Positions 37,301 through 48,965 are shown, numbered from the stretch's first letter. The stretch: 64,000 bases of DNA from Stichopus chloronotus (GCA_021234535.1 CM037839.1:25965196-26029195); one strand, 5' to 3'. Program-made: numbers and translations. The notes: generated from the sequence alone by a model not told the origin.

Positions 37301-38670
37301 TCTCCTATTTAACCAGCACATTCTGTCTACAATTTAGAAATGATGTAGTTTCCATAGTAGTTACTTGCATCGGATATACCCAGTGTAATTATTAGTGATA
37401 TGAATCATGTTTGTGTAACACAATTCAATTCAGAAAGTCTGCTAGTGAGATTCAGTGTGTTATATGTTTGTCAGTAAACCCTGGGTCGCACTAGCGCGAT
37501 TCAACGCATGGTTCAACTTTCAACTAAAATTAAAAGTTGTTTGGTATAGCATAGCATCACAATTTCTTTCAATACTGGTTGTCTGGAATAGGTGAAGTGA
37601 TCTTGAGTCAATATTTCTGCATTTGTTAATTTAATTGGCAAGTCAGGTTGTGCAATTTTTGTTGAAATTTGAATTGCGTGTTGAATCACGCTAGTGTGAC
37701 CTTGGGTTAAAGAGATAGAAACACTGATCTGCCAAGTGCGTTTGAGTTCCTCTTTGATTCATATCAGTAATGCATGGAACTGCTCATCCACTGAGATTGG
37801 TTTTGATATATCATGATATTACATATATACAAATGGGATAAGAGATATGTTAAATTCACTGTGTTTTTCAGGGATAAAGTAATCTACCAAGTGATTTATG
37901 ATTGCCTCCAGTCACTCAAAGATCTAAACAATCAGTAGACATTTCATTTAGCCACCTAGAGATCTAGAGATTGGGTAAATGTTGCTCCCAGCCTTTTAGA
38001 GATGAAGAGGTTGGGTAGAGATGTAGCAGACATTGCTCTCAGTCACTCAGAAACTGAGAGCATCAGTAGACATTGGTTTCTTGTCACTCAAAGATCTAGA
38101 GAGGCAGTAGACACTGCTCTACTGCCATCCAGATATTTAGGTTTTTAGTTGACATTGCTCTCCGCCTCTGAGAATTAGCAATTCACCAGACGTTAATCTC
38201 CGTCACTCAGAGGTCTAGAAATGAAGAATTATTAATCTTCATAGTGTTTGTGAAAAAAAATTCTTTAACTTGTGTTTCAACAGTATGTACAAACTTTATC
38301 TTTGAGATGTGGTCTTTGAGATGTGGTCTGCTACATGTGTATAAATACGATAAATACATTCAGTAAGTATGGTTGTGTAATATAAATCAATGTGCATGTT
38401 TAAAATGTGTTAAAGTTATGTCAAAGTTTTTGTGAGATATTTGTTTCTTGTGCATGAATAACAAATTAAAAAAATATTAAACATTGTTTATTCATTTCTG
38501 TAACAGGATTTACCCCACCGAGTGTGTCTGAGATATGGTCAGTTTGTGTTCGATTAGCATCCTCCAAGCTGTTGCTGCTGGAAGCTGGTTTCAGCGAGAT
38601 CAGTAAAGGAATTCTTCTTAACGTGAGTCAGGACGATGTCAGGTTTGCTCTCAGCCAATCAGAAATTTAG
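19315..38670 (+). CDS. ORC1: Origin recognition complex subunit 1 (ORC1), 14 exons
   Basis: Exons: 19315-19391, 21930-22039, 23251-23435, 24100-24388, 26927-27756 (3' end uncertain), 28044-28138, 29804-29905, 30528-30699, 31225-31332, 32404-32553, 33526-33645, 35163-35417, 37127-37163 and 38507-38670. Phases agree at every junction, giving 2,694 nt (897 residues; human 861). An in-frame TGA at 19285-19287 makes 19315 the first in-frame ATG. Domains: BAH about 30-175; charged disordered linker about 180-530; AAA+ ATPase about 535-750 with Walker A GVPGTGKT (569-576), Walker B LIVDE (652-656), sensor 1 Asn689, arginine-finger motif RVSSR (701-705) and sensor 2 GDARR (752-756); then the winged helix, ending [12 protein letters not shown]1 is the ATP-binding subunit that licenses replication origins with ORC2-6 and CDC6. 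The exon 5 donor (ACG|GTTTGT) is weak; other in-phase donors would change the linker by a few residues. Confidence 0.96.
19635..20585 (-). mobile_element. Internally deleted LTR retrotransposon in ORC1 intron 1
   Basis: Two direct repeats, 19635-19868 and 20369-20585, both start TG and end CA on the + strand. They share CTCCAAAGAAGACACAACTG, ACTTGTTTGCA, GCCACAACTCTGCATGTAT and GGAATGCCCAAACA. They flank about 500 bp. On the - strand, just before the repeat at 19868, a short frame-broken stretch reads like the C-terminal end of a Ty3/gypsy integrase, ending in AHLDQLK followed by a stop. That position, directly ahead of the 3' LTR, fits - strand orientation. Gag, protease and reverse transcriptase are missing. 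I found no matching target duplications. Confidence 0.7.
21930..24388 (+). other. ORC1: ORC1 BAH-domain exons 2-4
   Basis: Exons 21930-22039, 23251-23435 and 24100-24388 carry the bromo-adjacent homology domain that binds nucleosomes. Landmarks are [28 protein letters not shown] and FYFVRW. The cage tryptophan (in TWYF) and the acidic residue six positions later are kept. The human motif WYDY is LFDR here. Exon 4 runs on into a [17 protein letters not shown] acidic stretch that starts the linker. Confidence 0.88.
22960..23110 (-). repeat. Dispersed repeat family A, copy 2
   Basis: Reverse-strand copy of the 870-1030 sequence, in ORC1 intron 2. It lies within about 150 bp of the exon 3 acceptor but does not overlap it. 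Confidence 0.68.
28962..29035. repeat. Short tandem repeat, 18-bp unit
   Basis: CTAGAAAAACCTCAAG or CTGGAAAAACCTCAAG is repeated about four times in ORC1 intron 6. Units differ by one or two bases. Confidence 0.85.
33960..34110 (+). mobile_element. 3' remnant of a LINE-type reverse transcriptase
   Basis: On the + strand one frame reads [19 protein letters not shown] followed by a histidine/leucine stretch and a stop. An AWN-LP...S...F..HL ending is typical of the C-terminal tail of reverse transcriptases in LINE-type (non-LTR) elements. Upstream sequence back to about 33760 may belong to it, but its frame is broken. It lies in ORC1 intron 11. No catalytic part is present. Confidence 0.55.
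35769..36327. mobile_element. TTAA-flanked MITE in ORC1 intron 12
   Basis: Terminal inverted repeats: the left end is AGGTCGGGTGACATG, starting at 35769. The reverse complement of the right end is AGGTCTGGTGACATG. TTAA lies directly outside both ends (35765-35768 and 36328-36331), the signature of piggyBac-type insertion. The element is 559 bp with no transposase. A related fragment is at 17405-17650. Confidence 0.87.
36500..36790. repeat. Degenerate tandem repeat, about 40-50 bp
   Basis: In ORC1 intron 12. Variants of GTATCAGAGAATGGTATTGCACCATA recur about six times, for example near 36605, 36640, 36700, 36728 and 36762, with irregular spacing. It looks like an old decayed minisatellite. 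Confidence 0.5.
37478..37707. mobile_element. Short MITE with TAA duplication in ORC1 intron 13
   Basis: The left end reads ACCCTGGGTCGCACTAGCGC. The reverse complement of the right end reads ACCCAAGGTCACACTAGCGT. The similarity runs on through GATTCAACGC/GATTCAACACGC. TAA flanks both ends (37475-37477 and 37708-37710). It is 230 bp with no coding capacity. The ends are unlike those of the 6517-7365 element, so this is a separate family. Confidence 0.85.
37890..38240. repeat. Degenerate minisatellite in ORC1 intron 13, upstream of the last exon
   Basis: Decayed copies of the unit found at 38671-39715: AGTAGACATT, TTGCTCTCAGTCACTCAG and AGAGATCTAGAG recur about eight times with spacing of 40-50 bp. 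The copies are much more diverged than those downstream of the gene. Confidence 0.78.
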
Positions 38671-39715
38671 TAGACCTTGTCTCCAGCAATGCAGAGATTC
38701 ACCAGTTGCTCAGAGATCCAGGTTATATTGTAAACATTGGAGTCAGTCTCTCCTCAGAGATCTGATGCCGACATAGACATTGCTCTCAATCACTCAGGAT
38801 ATCTACTGATTGAGCAGACATTGCTCTCAATCACTCAGATCTACTGATTGAGTAGACATTGCTCCCAGTCACTCAGATCTACTGATTGAGTAGACATTGC
38901 TCTCAATCACTTAGAGGATCTACTGATAGCGTAGACATTGCTCTCAATCACTCAGATCTACTGATTGAGTAGACAGTGCTCCCAGTCACTCAGATCTACT
39001 GATTGAGTAGACATTGCTCTCAATCACTTAGAGGATCTACTGATAGAGTAGACATTGCTCTCAATCACTCAGATCTACTGATTGAGTAGACATTGCTCCC
39101 AGTCACTCAGATCTACTGATTGAATAGACATTGCTCTCAATCACTTAGAGGATCTACTGATTGAGTAGACATTGCTCTCAATCACTTAGAGGATCTACTG
39201 ATAGAGTAGACATTGCTCTCAATCACTCAGATCTACTGATTGAGTAGACATTGCTCCCAGTCACTCAGATCTACTGATTGAATAGACATTGCTCTCAATC
39301 ACTTAGAGGATCTACTGATAGAGTAGACATTGCTCACAATCACTCGGGATCTACTGATTGGGTAGACATTGCTCTCAATCACTCAGATCTACTGATTGGG
39401 TAGACATTGCTCTCAATCACTCAGGATATCTACTGATTGAGCAAACATTGCTCTCAATCACTGAGAGGATCTACTGATGAGGTATACATTGCTCTCAATC
39501 ACTCAGATCTACTGATTGGGTAGACATTGCTCTCAATCACTCAGGATATCTACTGATTGAGCAGACATTGCTCTCAATCACTGAGAGGATCTACTGATGA
39601 GGTAGACATTGCTCTCAATCACTCAGATCTACTGGTGAGGTAGACATTGAGAGCCAGAGATCTTCTGATTGAGTAGACATTGCTGTCAGTCACTCAGAGG
39701 CCTATAGATTTGGTA
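38671..39715. repeat. Minisatellite in the ORC1 3' untranslated or flanking region
   Basis: About 25 units of 36-42 bp built from GTAGACATTGCTCTCAATCA, CTCAG and ATCTACTGATTGA. Sub-types (CTCTCAATCACTCAG, CTCCCAGTCACTCAG, CTCTCAATCACTTAGAGG) alternate. The CTCCCAG type recurs at 38871, 38978, 39095 and 39253, so groups of three units form a higher-order repeat of about 107-117 bp. The array starts at the stop codon. The last ORC1 codons themselves match the unit. Confidence 0.95.
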
Positions 39716-40117
39716 GACATAGTTCTCCAAGGACCAGACGGTCAGTAGGCAATTTGACTCAAACTACGATACAAACGTAGTGATCTATCTTAAATGGTTT
39801 GTACCTTCGTAATAATTACAATCACTCTTGTCATAATTACTCTCCAATGGTTCTACTGCCAAGTAAAAGAAAAGACTAGTTTCTCATCCCTACTTGTATG
39901 CTTTTTTACCCCCACCCCACGATCTTTTTTTTTAATACCAAACGTAGGATTTTAAACAAAAATTGTCTTTGCCTGAATATGGAAATTTTCAGAGATGTCT
40001 GCACATATTGATACAGCGATAAGGCACCTAACAACATTTTGCCATGCAATCAATGGGCCATTTGGGTTCCTGTTTGTTAAAAAAAAATAAGAAAGGTCTG
40101 GACAACCCATTTTTTGG

Positions 40118-40185
40118 TTCCTTTTGTTAACAAAGGAACCTATGCGGTTAAGTCAGAGTGTGTGTGTATGTGACGCCATTGGAAT
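40118..40185 (+). repeat. Dispersed repeat family C, copy 1 (AAAGGAACCTATGC end)
   Basis: Reads AAAGGAACCTATGCGGTTAA, then GT-rich GTGTGTGTGTATGTGACGCC. The reverse complement of 49190-49262 carries the same order: AAAGGAACCTATGCAGTCA, GGCGTCTGTGTGTGTGTG. A palindromic GTTCCTTT...AAAGGAAC flanks the start in both, which suggests the terminus of a transposable element. Confidence 0.6.
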
Positions 40186-40264
40186 GGGAGGTATGTTTCC
40201 ATGATAACTCAATAACCGAGTGCTCGGTGTGTAGGTGTATTAAATTGAGTAGATGTTCCCCACT

Positions 40265-40385
40265 GTTTTTGGCAGCCAATCCTCACATGATGTCATACAT
40301 GATAAGGTTTCATAGAAGGAACAAACCCTAACCATAATTGTTTGTCTGCAATTCTGCCAGGACGAGGTGGTGTTTTGTGCTCATA
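40265..40385 (+). repeat. Dispersed repeat family A, copy 3
   Basis: Shares TCACATGATGTCATACATGA and ACCCTAACCAT with the copies at 870-1030 and 22960-23110. Confidence 0.62.
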
Positions 40386-41394
40386 TCTTGCATTTTAGTG
40401 AATGAACAGGGGGCTTAATGGCCCAATTGGAATGCAAGGTCTTAGGTGCGATAACTCAATAATCGAGTGCTGGATTCATTTCAAACTTGGTGTGTGCATG
40501 TATCATATTGAGTAAATATGCCCTAATTATTTTTTTGGTGTCTATATCGTGCATATGAATGTGAGAGGGTGGGACTTAATGTTCAATTCTGATATGGCAA
40601 TATCTTTGCAGTGCCTTGTCCAATTTGTTTCAAATGTGGTGGGAAGATGTTGTTAGATAATGTGTGCATGATCTTTCAGTGTCATGAGCACTTGTGGCAT
40701 TTTGGCTTCAGTATGTTTGAGGATGTACAGAAAATGTAGACTTTTTGTGCATGCTGTGGGCAATTGACTTTTGGTCACTGGAATACCTTTGTTCCATTTT
40801 ATGCTATGGATGCTTATACGTTCCTTCAGTTCCCCTCCAGCAGATCATGGAAGCACTGCTTGGAGTAGCAGTTTCATGATTAAATGAAGAAGCAGCAGTG
40901 CTGTTGGAAGTACTGTAGGGGGTCAAAGCAGACAAGTTTTGGCTGGATCGGTTTACACCCTCATGCTTCAGTGATGATGTGTGCATTGATGTAAATGGCT
41001 TTTAATTAGTAAGATGGGCAAGACACAATAAAAGAAAATAAGTCCATTGGTGTTCTTACCAGTGGAAACGAGACTCTAGCAGTCCCCTCCAGGGCATGTT
41101 GTCCGTGTTGGGTGGACTTTAAAGGGGCATAGATGTGATAAGTGTTATCACAGTTTGCAGAATTCCTTTAGCGCATTAAATGGAAGATTCACAGCTGTTT
41201 GTGTGATGTAAAATGAATGGTATATTGCTGTTTATTGTAGGAATTAACATCTGCAGTTCACTGCATTAATTGGAATGGCTTTTTGATATTTATGAACTCC
41301 AGCATATCATTTTACAGTATGTATTTTCCAAGTACAATTAACCATATTGCCCTTCGGCTGTTGTGAAGTCATGCAAAGTACTTCTTCTCTTACA

Positions 41395-41530
41395 CATAGT
41401 ATGTAACACTGTTGATGGTTGGTCACATTAGTGTATGGAAGTGGTTCCATCTGGGTATTTGTCATGCTTGGGGTCTAATTTCCAAAATGGGCCGTATGGG
41501 CCATTTTATAAAATCATGAAATATGTTTTA
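41395..41530 (+). repeat. Dispersed repeat family B, single diverged copy
   Basis: Contains AACACTGTTGATGGTTGGTCA, then GGGCCATTTTATAAAAT, in the order seen in the 3855-4440 array. Confidence 0.5.
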
Positions 41531-42735
41531 TTTCTCTGTACAGATTTTATGTTACAAACATGAGGGTTCATGGTCAGAAATCAACCATATTGGTTATTGT
41601 ACAAAATAATTTAAACGCTCCTTGTACTTCATAATTTGCATATTTCTGTACATCTGTGCAAAGAACCACAGTGCCCTTAGGCTCTTTTGTTTGTTAAAAA
41701 TCAGTTGAGAAACTCCTTTTTCCTCTTAGCTTTACTTCAAGGTATTCACTGTACAACTAACGTATTTCTCCATAAATAAAAGCTACATAAGTCATCTACA
41801 TTTTCTTCAAAATAAAGCCTGCAGCATATTTTTATATGACAAATTAATCTGCTCTTTGCTACTGATGAAGCTGCGTTTGAACCAAAATCATGATTGGGTG
41901 GATTCTTAGGTTTATATCGTAGAGGTCTGTTTGCCATGTGTTTGGAATGGATGGTGGGAGGGTAGTAATTGATTTAGCTTCACCTGTTAATGCTGGTGAC
42001 TGGTGACTACCTCAGGTTACAGCCTCTCTTTTGGGAACTCTTTCATGTCAGAGGTATGAAGTTAATGCATGAAATGTGGAAAATCCCCTCTCATCACATA
42101 TCAACCCTTACGTATGTTGGTGACTACAAACAGTTAAGCTCATAATTTTTCTAATAGTATTATTCAGAAAGAGGAACCAACCCTTCCAAAAATCAATGTT
42201 ACATACAAATCTAACATGTTTTTGTTTCAGTTCCCAGTTGTTGCTGCATCAAACTTTACTATATTTTCTTGGAAATAGTTTCAAGCACGCGCTCCTTCTC
42301 TTGTTTGTTGGAAGTATTTGGGAAGTACTGGTGTACTGTGGACACATCCACATGTACAGATTGCCGTGATTATATTTCTGTACATTTTATCACTTGCTAT
42401 CTATTCAAAGATGATATTTTACAGCAATAAAAGTGTAATTCCACCACATTGTCCCTCAGTTCTCATTTATTGTTTGAGTATTGAATAATGTCACTGAATA
42501 TTATGGATTGTTAATGCCCACTGTTCCACAAATTATAAAGAGATTTTCCTCTGGAAAATAATAGGGTGCCCTATAGGTGCTCCTTTTGACACACTGTATG
42601 AATCTGCTTATCCCCCACCAAACTTTTTGACATGTTGTCACACAACCCTTGCTTTTGAACACTCTGGTACTATTGTGCACTGCATCAAATATTTTTCTAT
42701 TAACCTAAATGTATCTCTTCCTTAGAGAAGAAATT

Positions 42736-42859
42736 GGAAATGAACATGTCATATACAATCATGACAAAGCAAAAAGACAAAAAAAAGTGAGAAAAATGGA
42801 AATGAACATGTCATATACAATCATGACAAAGCAAAAAGACAAAAAAAAAGTGAGAAATA
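42736..42859. repeat. Tandem duplication, 62-bp unit
   Basis: Two nearly identical copies starting GGAAATGAACATGTCATATA at 42736 and 42798. Each ends in an A-run followed by GTGAGAAA. The high identity implies a recent duplication. Confidence 0.92.
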
Positions 42860-43424
42860 TGAGTTGTACCTTTCACCTCTTTATTAAAAGTCACAGTACT
42901 GTTTCTGCAGTTTAAAGGAAAGTTAATATCTGATTTCTATTTACAGAAGGCAAGCTCAAACAGAGAGTTCTTAGCTTTTACTAAAATCTCTGCTCTTGAT
43001 GAAAAGTAAAGGATATATATATATACATAGTCTGTTTAGGAATTTATAATAATGTGGGCAAGTTACATGCAAGAAGATCAGGGGATTTTTTGTACAGTAT
43101 ATGAAGGGAATATATAAACAGTTCACCCATGAGTTAAAAGATACAAAATGAGCTTGAAAAAGTAACTGGCATCAAACAATCGTACATTCCATCTTAAATG
43201 GTCCTCCTACAAATTACTGTCGATTGTTCAAAATGAGATTAAGACGCACTTGCATGTACTGATGTATGATGTAGTTAAATAGAAGTGATAACTGTAATTT
43301 GGTTCACAGAGAGGTATACTGAACATGTTACAAAATGTGGCAATGAACTGCTAGACAAGCATAAAATGGTCTCCATGGTTGAGACCCATGTCTGATAATC
43401 AAACCTTGACTATTAAAACTAACA

Positions 43425-43610
43425 GACAAACACATGTCCATTGTGGGGGGGGTTAAATTCTGGGACCAATAGCAAATATATTAGCCAGATAGATGATCTT
43501 GTGATGCAAGATAATAGAAAGACACATGTACATTGTGGGAGAGGTTCAATATTCTGGGACCAATAACGCATAGCCACATGGATGAACATGTGATGTAAAC
43601 TAGCAGTAAG
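43425..43610. repeat. Diverged direct duplication of about 100 bp
   Basis: Two copies share GACA.ACATGT.CATTGTGGG, GGTTAAATTCTGGGACCAAT or a one-base variant, and GATGA.C.TGTGATG. They start near 43427 and 43518. Confidence 0.75.
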
Positions 43611-43848
43611 ACTCCCGACAACATTCTTCCAAAAAGCACCAGCTAAAGTTACAGGTTATGTTACCTGGTACATTTATTCTAACCTACAAAGTACATCTGC
43701 ATGATGCCTTACCTATACACTTCTATATTTTGTGCACTGTTTTATACAACTCCTAAGGTTTATTAAATCCCTATTACCCTCCTTACCTAGCTTCATGTAT
43801 GCGTGTATCATCAGAATTACATGTTGGCCTACATAGACTTGCTTTCAA

Positions 43849-43897
43849 GGTTTCACCATAAGTCTCACAGTTTTGGACATCATCTTATGGTGAAACC
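43849..43897. repeat. Perfect 14-bp inverted repeat (hairpin)
   Basis: GGTTTCACCATAAG at 43849-43862 and its exact reverse complement CTTATGGTGAAACC at 43884-43897, separated by 21 bp. Nothing coding is adjacent. Confidence 0.9.
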
Positions 43898-46800
43898 ACT
43901 TTGATACAGTGGTAACATGTTTCCTTACATAGACCAAGATTCATGCATTCCATAGCTGTTTTAAGTTATTATTGAATCGCCAATGTATTGTTGCCAGAAA
44001 TGTGAGTAATTGAGCCAAATATCTTCCACACAAAGTACTATATTAACAGATTTAAGGAGAGAAAAACAAGCCAGAATTAAGAGGGAAAAACAACCCAGTT
44101 CAGAAAACTTTTTCATAATAACCTATGAGCTTCTCAAAAATCTCCGGTTTGGAATGTAATTTCCAGGTTTTCTTGCAAGAAACTCAAGGTCTGCCATTTT
44201 TGACATCAGCAAGTCTGCCAACCTTACCAACAATTACCGTTCCAATGCTTAGGCCTATATATTATTCTCATCAACATATTTAACTATACATCTTTATTCA
44301 TCTAGCAATAAATTGCACATCTTCATCAAGGTACAAATGAAAGCTGAATGCAACAAAGCAAAAAGATCCAATGGAAAACAAAAGAAATTGAAATTAAATC
44401 TTACAGTACGACAGAATACAATGAAAATGCAAACACTGAAAAACAGATGGGAAAGCGGCATTCTAGAAGCCAGTTAACAAGTAAAACTCATCACTGCTCT
44501 GCAGAAACGATAAACGATTTACTACACTCAAAGAAGAAAAATATTTTTCTTTCTCACAAAGGTTAGTAGTGGTCGCACTTGTAATTTGAATACGTCCAAA
44601 ACTGACATGAAGGATAAAACTGGTAACGGTATTCGATAAATTACCACATTGTGCACACATGTGCTTGAAATTACCAAAGGCAGCAACTTAAGAAAGCTGT
44701 TGTATCCACTGTCTTTGCCAAGATGTGCACCTCACTGAGAGCTATAATGGCCACTTCTTATTTTGCTGTTGGTGACCTTCAGTGCTGATTGTAGAGATAA
44801 GGAAAGAGTTTCTGAGAACCACTATTTTTGAATAAGCACTAGTGTTGAATTACACACTACGGCACTGGTCTGGTGCTTAAACAAATAATATAAGAAGACA
44901 CAAAAGGTTACTCAAAAAAAAAAAATGTTACTCTTCAAAAAAATAAACTTGAATGATACTATATGTAAAGTATTTGCGCATTTTTGGGGGGGGGCTAGCG
45001 AATTTTATGGGGCTAAGGCCCATATCGAACTGCCCCAGCATTCTGAATACCAAAGTGAGAGTAAAGTAAATCAACAATTATGCATGGATCATCTGGTCCA
45101 TCATTACTGATTAGACATGAACTGACAACTTGACAAGCTTCTAACTTCAAATTCCTTACTTTAACTGTTATTGAGTTGATTCAAATCAGTTTAAGACAAT
45201 AGAACCACTGCTCCTTGGAAAGTTGATCATTACCTAATTAGTACGTATACATCCCACACACCCTTGGAAACTTCTTATGAACTACATCAAATTACATGAA
45301 TGCTGTAACATCCATAAGGCTATTGGTAACATATGTTACTCTTTCAATGACTACGAAATGAATGTGCTTTTATAAAGTTGGCTTTCGGTCAATATGCTAC
45401 CATTGTCTTCTTGTGCTGACTTTGGTAACCTTTGACCTTCACCAACATTTCTTGTACAAATCATAGGAAAACATGCGACATTTCAGACCTTTTCGAGACA
45501 TTTAAATTTCAGGCTGAAATGTGACACACCAAAGAAGCAATACAAACACAAGAAGTACAACTACACACACACACAAACACATCCTAACACAGAATCAAGT
45601 ATTACACAAACCACAATGAACATATTACCTGCCAACTTTACAGCACACAATCAAACAAGAACTGAAGTCCAAGGGTTGCATAGTTAAGACAGATGGTCAA
45701 AAAGGCACATGTCTTGGACGTTTGTCAAAACAAAGATATCAAAATCCTTCCTAGCTGCAGTAAATATTTTCATACAGTAATATTTTAACATACGATTTTG
45801 AATCGACTCAACATGTGAACATTTCTGCCAAAGGTAACTGAAGGTAGACATGAAAACGTGAGATTACTTACAATAAAATCTCTTTGACTCTGAATAAAAT
45901 ACTGATGAATCCGGGATGTCTGAACGTCTTTGAAATAAGGGGCCACCCAGACAGACATCTCGCTATTTACACACGATAAGTATGTACATATACTAGTCAA
46001 GTTTGATATTTAAAACAAACGTAACATGGCTCCAGGCCCAGTACTTTATTTTTAAAAACCACTGGAATTTTCAAAAGCATACTCATGAGAAAGCTAAATT
46101 GAGACAGAAAAAAGGAAAGGACTGGGAATGAAATATGGCATGGAACAATGAAAGACTTCACCAGTGATGAAAATTTGGAGATTCATTCATTTCCATATTG
46201 TCAAGAGGTTGACTTACTTCAGGCTTTGTGACTACAGAGTTTATTGCTTAGTTGTTTGATTTACAAATCACATTGACAGCTGACTCTGACAAACAATGAT
46301 TTTCTCAACCATACTTTGACATGTTCTGGAACAAAAAACATAGAAGTATTGTTAATGTTACTCTCTGCAGGATAAAGATTCACACCAGAGACACCTGATT
46401 ACATACCTCCTTGAAATTTCTACAGATGACTTGGATGTAGGATACCTGGTGTTAAGTGGTTTATATAATTTTAGCAAATCACCAAATTGTCTGTTACTCC
46501 TCTGCAGCATATTGGTGTTCCCTAAATATGCCAGATATCTAACTTCTCTACCAATGGATCTAATACAGCCTGTATTCATGTAGTGAAGGTATGTGGTATT
46601 AACATATATATACCCTCCCCCTTTAGTGGAGGTATCTCATGCTAAGTCTATACCCCTCATGAAGGACCCAGCATTAACATAGAAGAGGGGTGGTGCAAAC
46701 CTATCTTTGGGTGGAAGGATACAGGTCTGAAAGGGCAATAAATACAGGAAGTTTCGAAATCAATAAGAGCACTTTTTGTGTAAAAGGTCACTGTATCTAA

Positions 46801-48639
46801 AAATTTGGGGGTAAATAGACATTAAACCCCCATCCCTCAAGTAAGCTCTGATCCCAAAGACACTCCTCATATTGGTTGAAGTATCTACGGTTAAGAAATA
46901 ACACTTCTCATCTACACAAGAGGAAATGTTCACTTTCTAGGATTACCAGATTTGTCCTGAGCAAGTCCCGGAGGGTAATTTTTGCTCTAGTGCACATGGT
47001 TGGTTTGTTATCTCTCTCCATCCACAACATTGCTATCTTATCATTGCTATCTCTCTCCATCCTGTTGCATTGAGATTTCGTGATCAAATAAGAGGTACAC
47101 ACACACTCATCACATCAGTTGCTATATCAAGTGAATTCCCTCTTTCAGGTGTGTGGAAAGTAATGAAAACAACTCAGAGGAAATCTTCTTTTGTAGAACC
47201 ACTCACTTTCCAGTTCAAAATAGTGCAAATTTGTTTCTAACTTGCTGATTTCTGGCTTTTCTTATTCACGAGCAAGTTGAGTATCACAATTTTCATAACA
47301 TGTTTGATTACCTCAAGCAGAGAAAAATCTACCACTGGGAAATTTCCCCATTTGCTGTCGCAATTCGCATTGAGAATAACAGCTGTGCAGTGTAAACAAT
47401 TTTGGTATTACAAAAGTTTTATCAGCCCCAAGAAATCAGCATTGCTTCAAAACTTAAATATTCCAAAATGTAACAAATGTTGTGCAAGCCAAACTATAAT
47501 ACATCCATTTCTTAAGTTAAAATACATAAAAGTGCCTTTTGAAAAGAACCATTAGGTGATTAACATATTTCAAATCATTCAAAAACACAAATGACATCCT
47601 AACATGGTAAGGTGTACAGCAAATAGCCTAACCACCACAGCGATTATGTATTCCATTGTTACAGTGAACTGCAAAACTATCTGTACATTGTTACACTGTT
47701 ATTTTGAAGGAACATTTAACAACATTTCAATAATTTAGTTGCTCATCAATCCTAGGCTTGACAATACTGAGATTCAAGAATAAAGAATGAGTTTGTGGAA
47801 ATATGGCTTCCAAGAGGGTTACAATTGGTGCTACAAGTGTGCAACTCAGTTCTTACTCTCTGCACGTTTTCATACCAAGTATCAAAGTCAGTACTCATTG
47901 GGAACAATTTTGTTTGAGCATTTCATGGGAATTTGAATGAGTGTAATTAAACTTGCCCATCTTGATAATTTCATGGCATCTTGGCAGCCTGGTGATTTAA
48001 CCAATAATTCTACACTGTCTTTTTGAATACAACAAATAGGGGCTAATTGTGAGTATAGTTGCTGTGGGTCAGCTAACTGTGCATCATGTTTCATATTGAG
48101 TTGTTACAATAGTTTTGTATCGATTGGCAAGGTCATTCAATAACATGGCCATGCAGCATTTAATTTTTGTAACTAATTTAATCTTTTTGTACTCATATCT
48201 GATTCTAAACACTTTCTCCAAAGTTGCTACATTCAATGAATTTCTACACAGACAGTGAAAGTACATGTGCTTACACCTGAGGGGCTCTCCAACTGTACAC
48301 CAGCATAACTATTTTCACAATAATGATGAGGAATGGTGAGCCCTTAACATAGAGAGAAGCTATGCTAATACTGGCAAAGCTTGAACAGGGAGTAGAGTGT
48401 ACCACTATGAATAACAAGAGCCCAAGTGCAGTATGGTTCTTTGTGTGAAGATTATTGTAAATCAACTGTAATTATTTAGTCTTAACAAATGTTAATCCAC
48501 AATTCATCACATCCCAAAAATGTGGGCCCCATTTTGTCAATAAGAATGCTGATCAGCCAAAGGTACTTGAATACTAATAGGAAAACCCTTCACCACTGTA
48601 ACACATAATCTGTTGAAAAACTATCGCTTGGCACAATGT

Positions 48640-48965
48640 ACTAATTTATGGCCCATATGGCCCAACCTGAAGTTGGACCCACAAATGTTGAACACTGCAG
48701 CAAAAGGTTTCACTACCACAATGTTAATTTGACAGTCCTGCCACATTGTGAAGATCATGCAAGCAGAAAAGAAACATTTTGCATTATTTTATTAAATGGT
48801 CCATACAGGACCAATTATTTGAACAACCAGAAGGAACCACTGGTATAGTAGTAACCTGACACAAGTTCAACTTAATGCCGTTCAATCAGTGGGGGAAGAG
48901 CCCTTTTGCAAGATTTCTTAAAATGGCTTACTTGGACCTTGGACCCAAAAATCTTGAATGCCCTG
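48640..48965 (-). repeat. Dispersed repeat family B, reverse copies
   Basis: The reverse complement contains the family B order (two segments, near 48645-48740 and 48900-48965). Marker words on the + strand are GGCCCATATGGCCCAA and TTGGACCTTGGACC.AAAAATC with CTGAAGGCACCACTA. Confidence 0.5.

Noticed and set aside
38671..39715. CRISPR-like array
   Set aside because: The repeats are contiguous minisatellite units without unique spacers, in a eukaryotic gene context.
45884..45964. Possible - strand exon (C/EMSVWVAPYF... in one frame) with donor GTAAGT
   Set aside because: All three frames are open, the acceptor lacks a pyrimidine tract, and it lies 4 kb beyond the stop and poly(A) signal of the membrane-protein gene.
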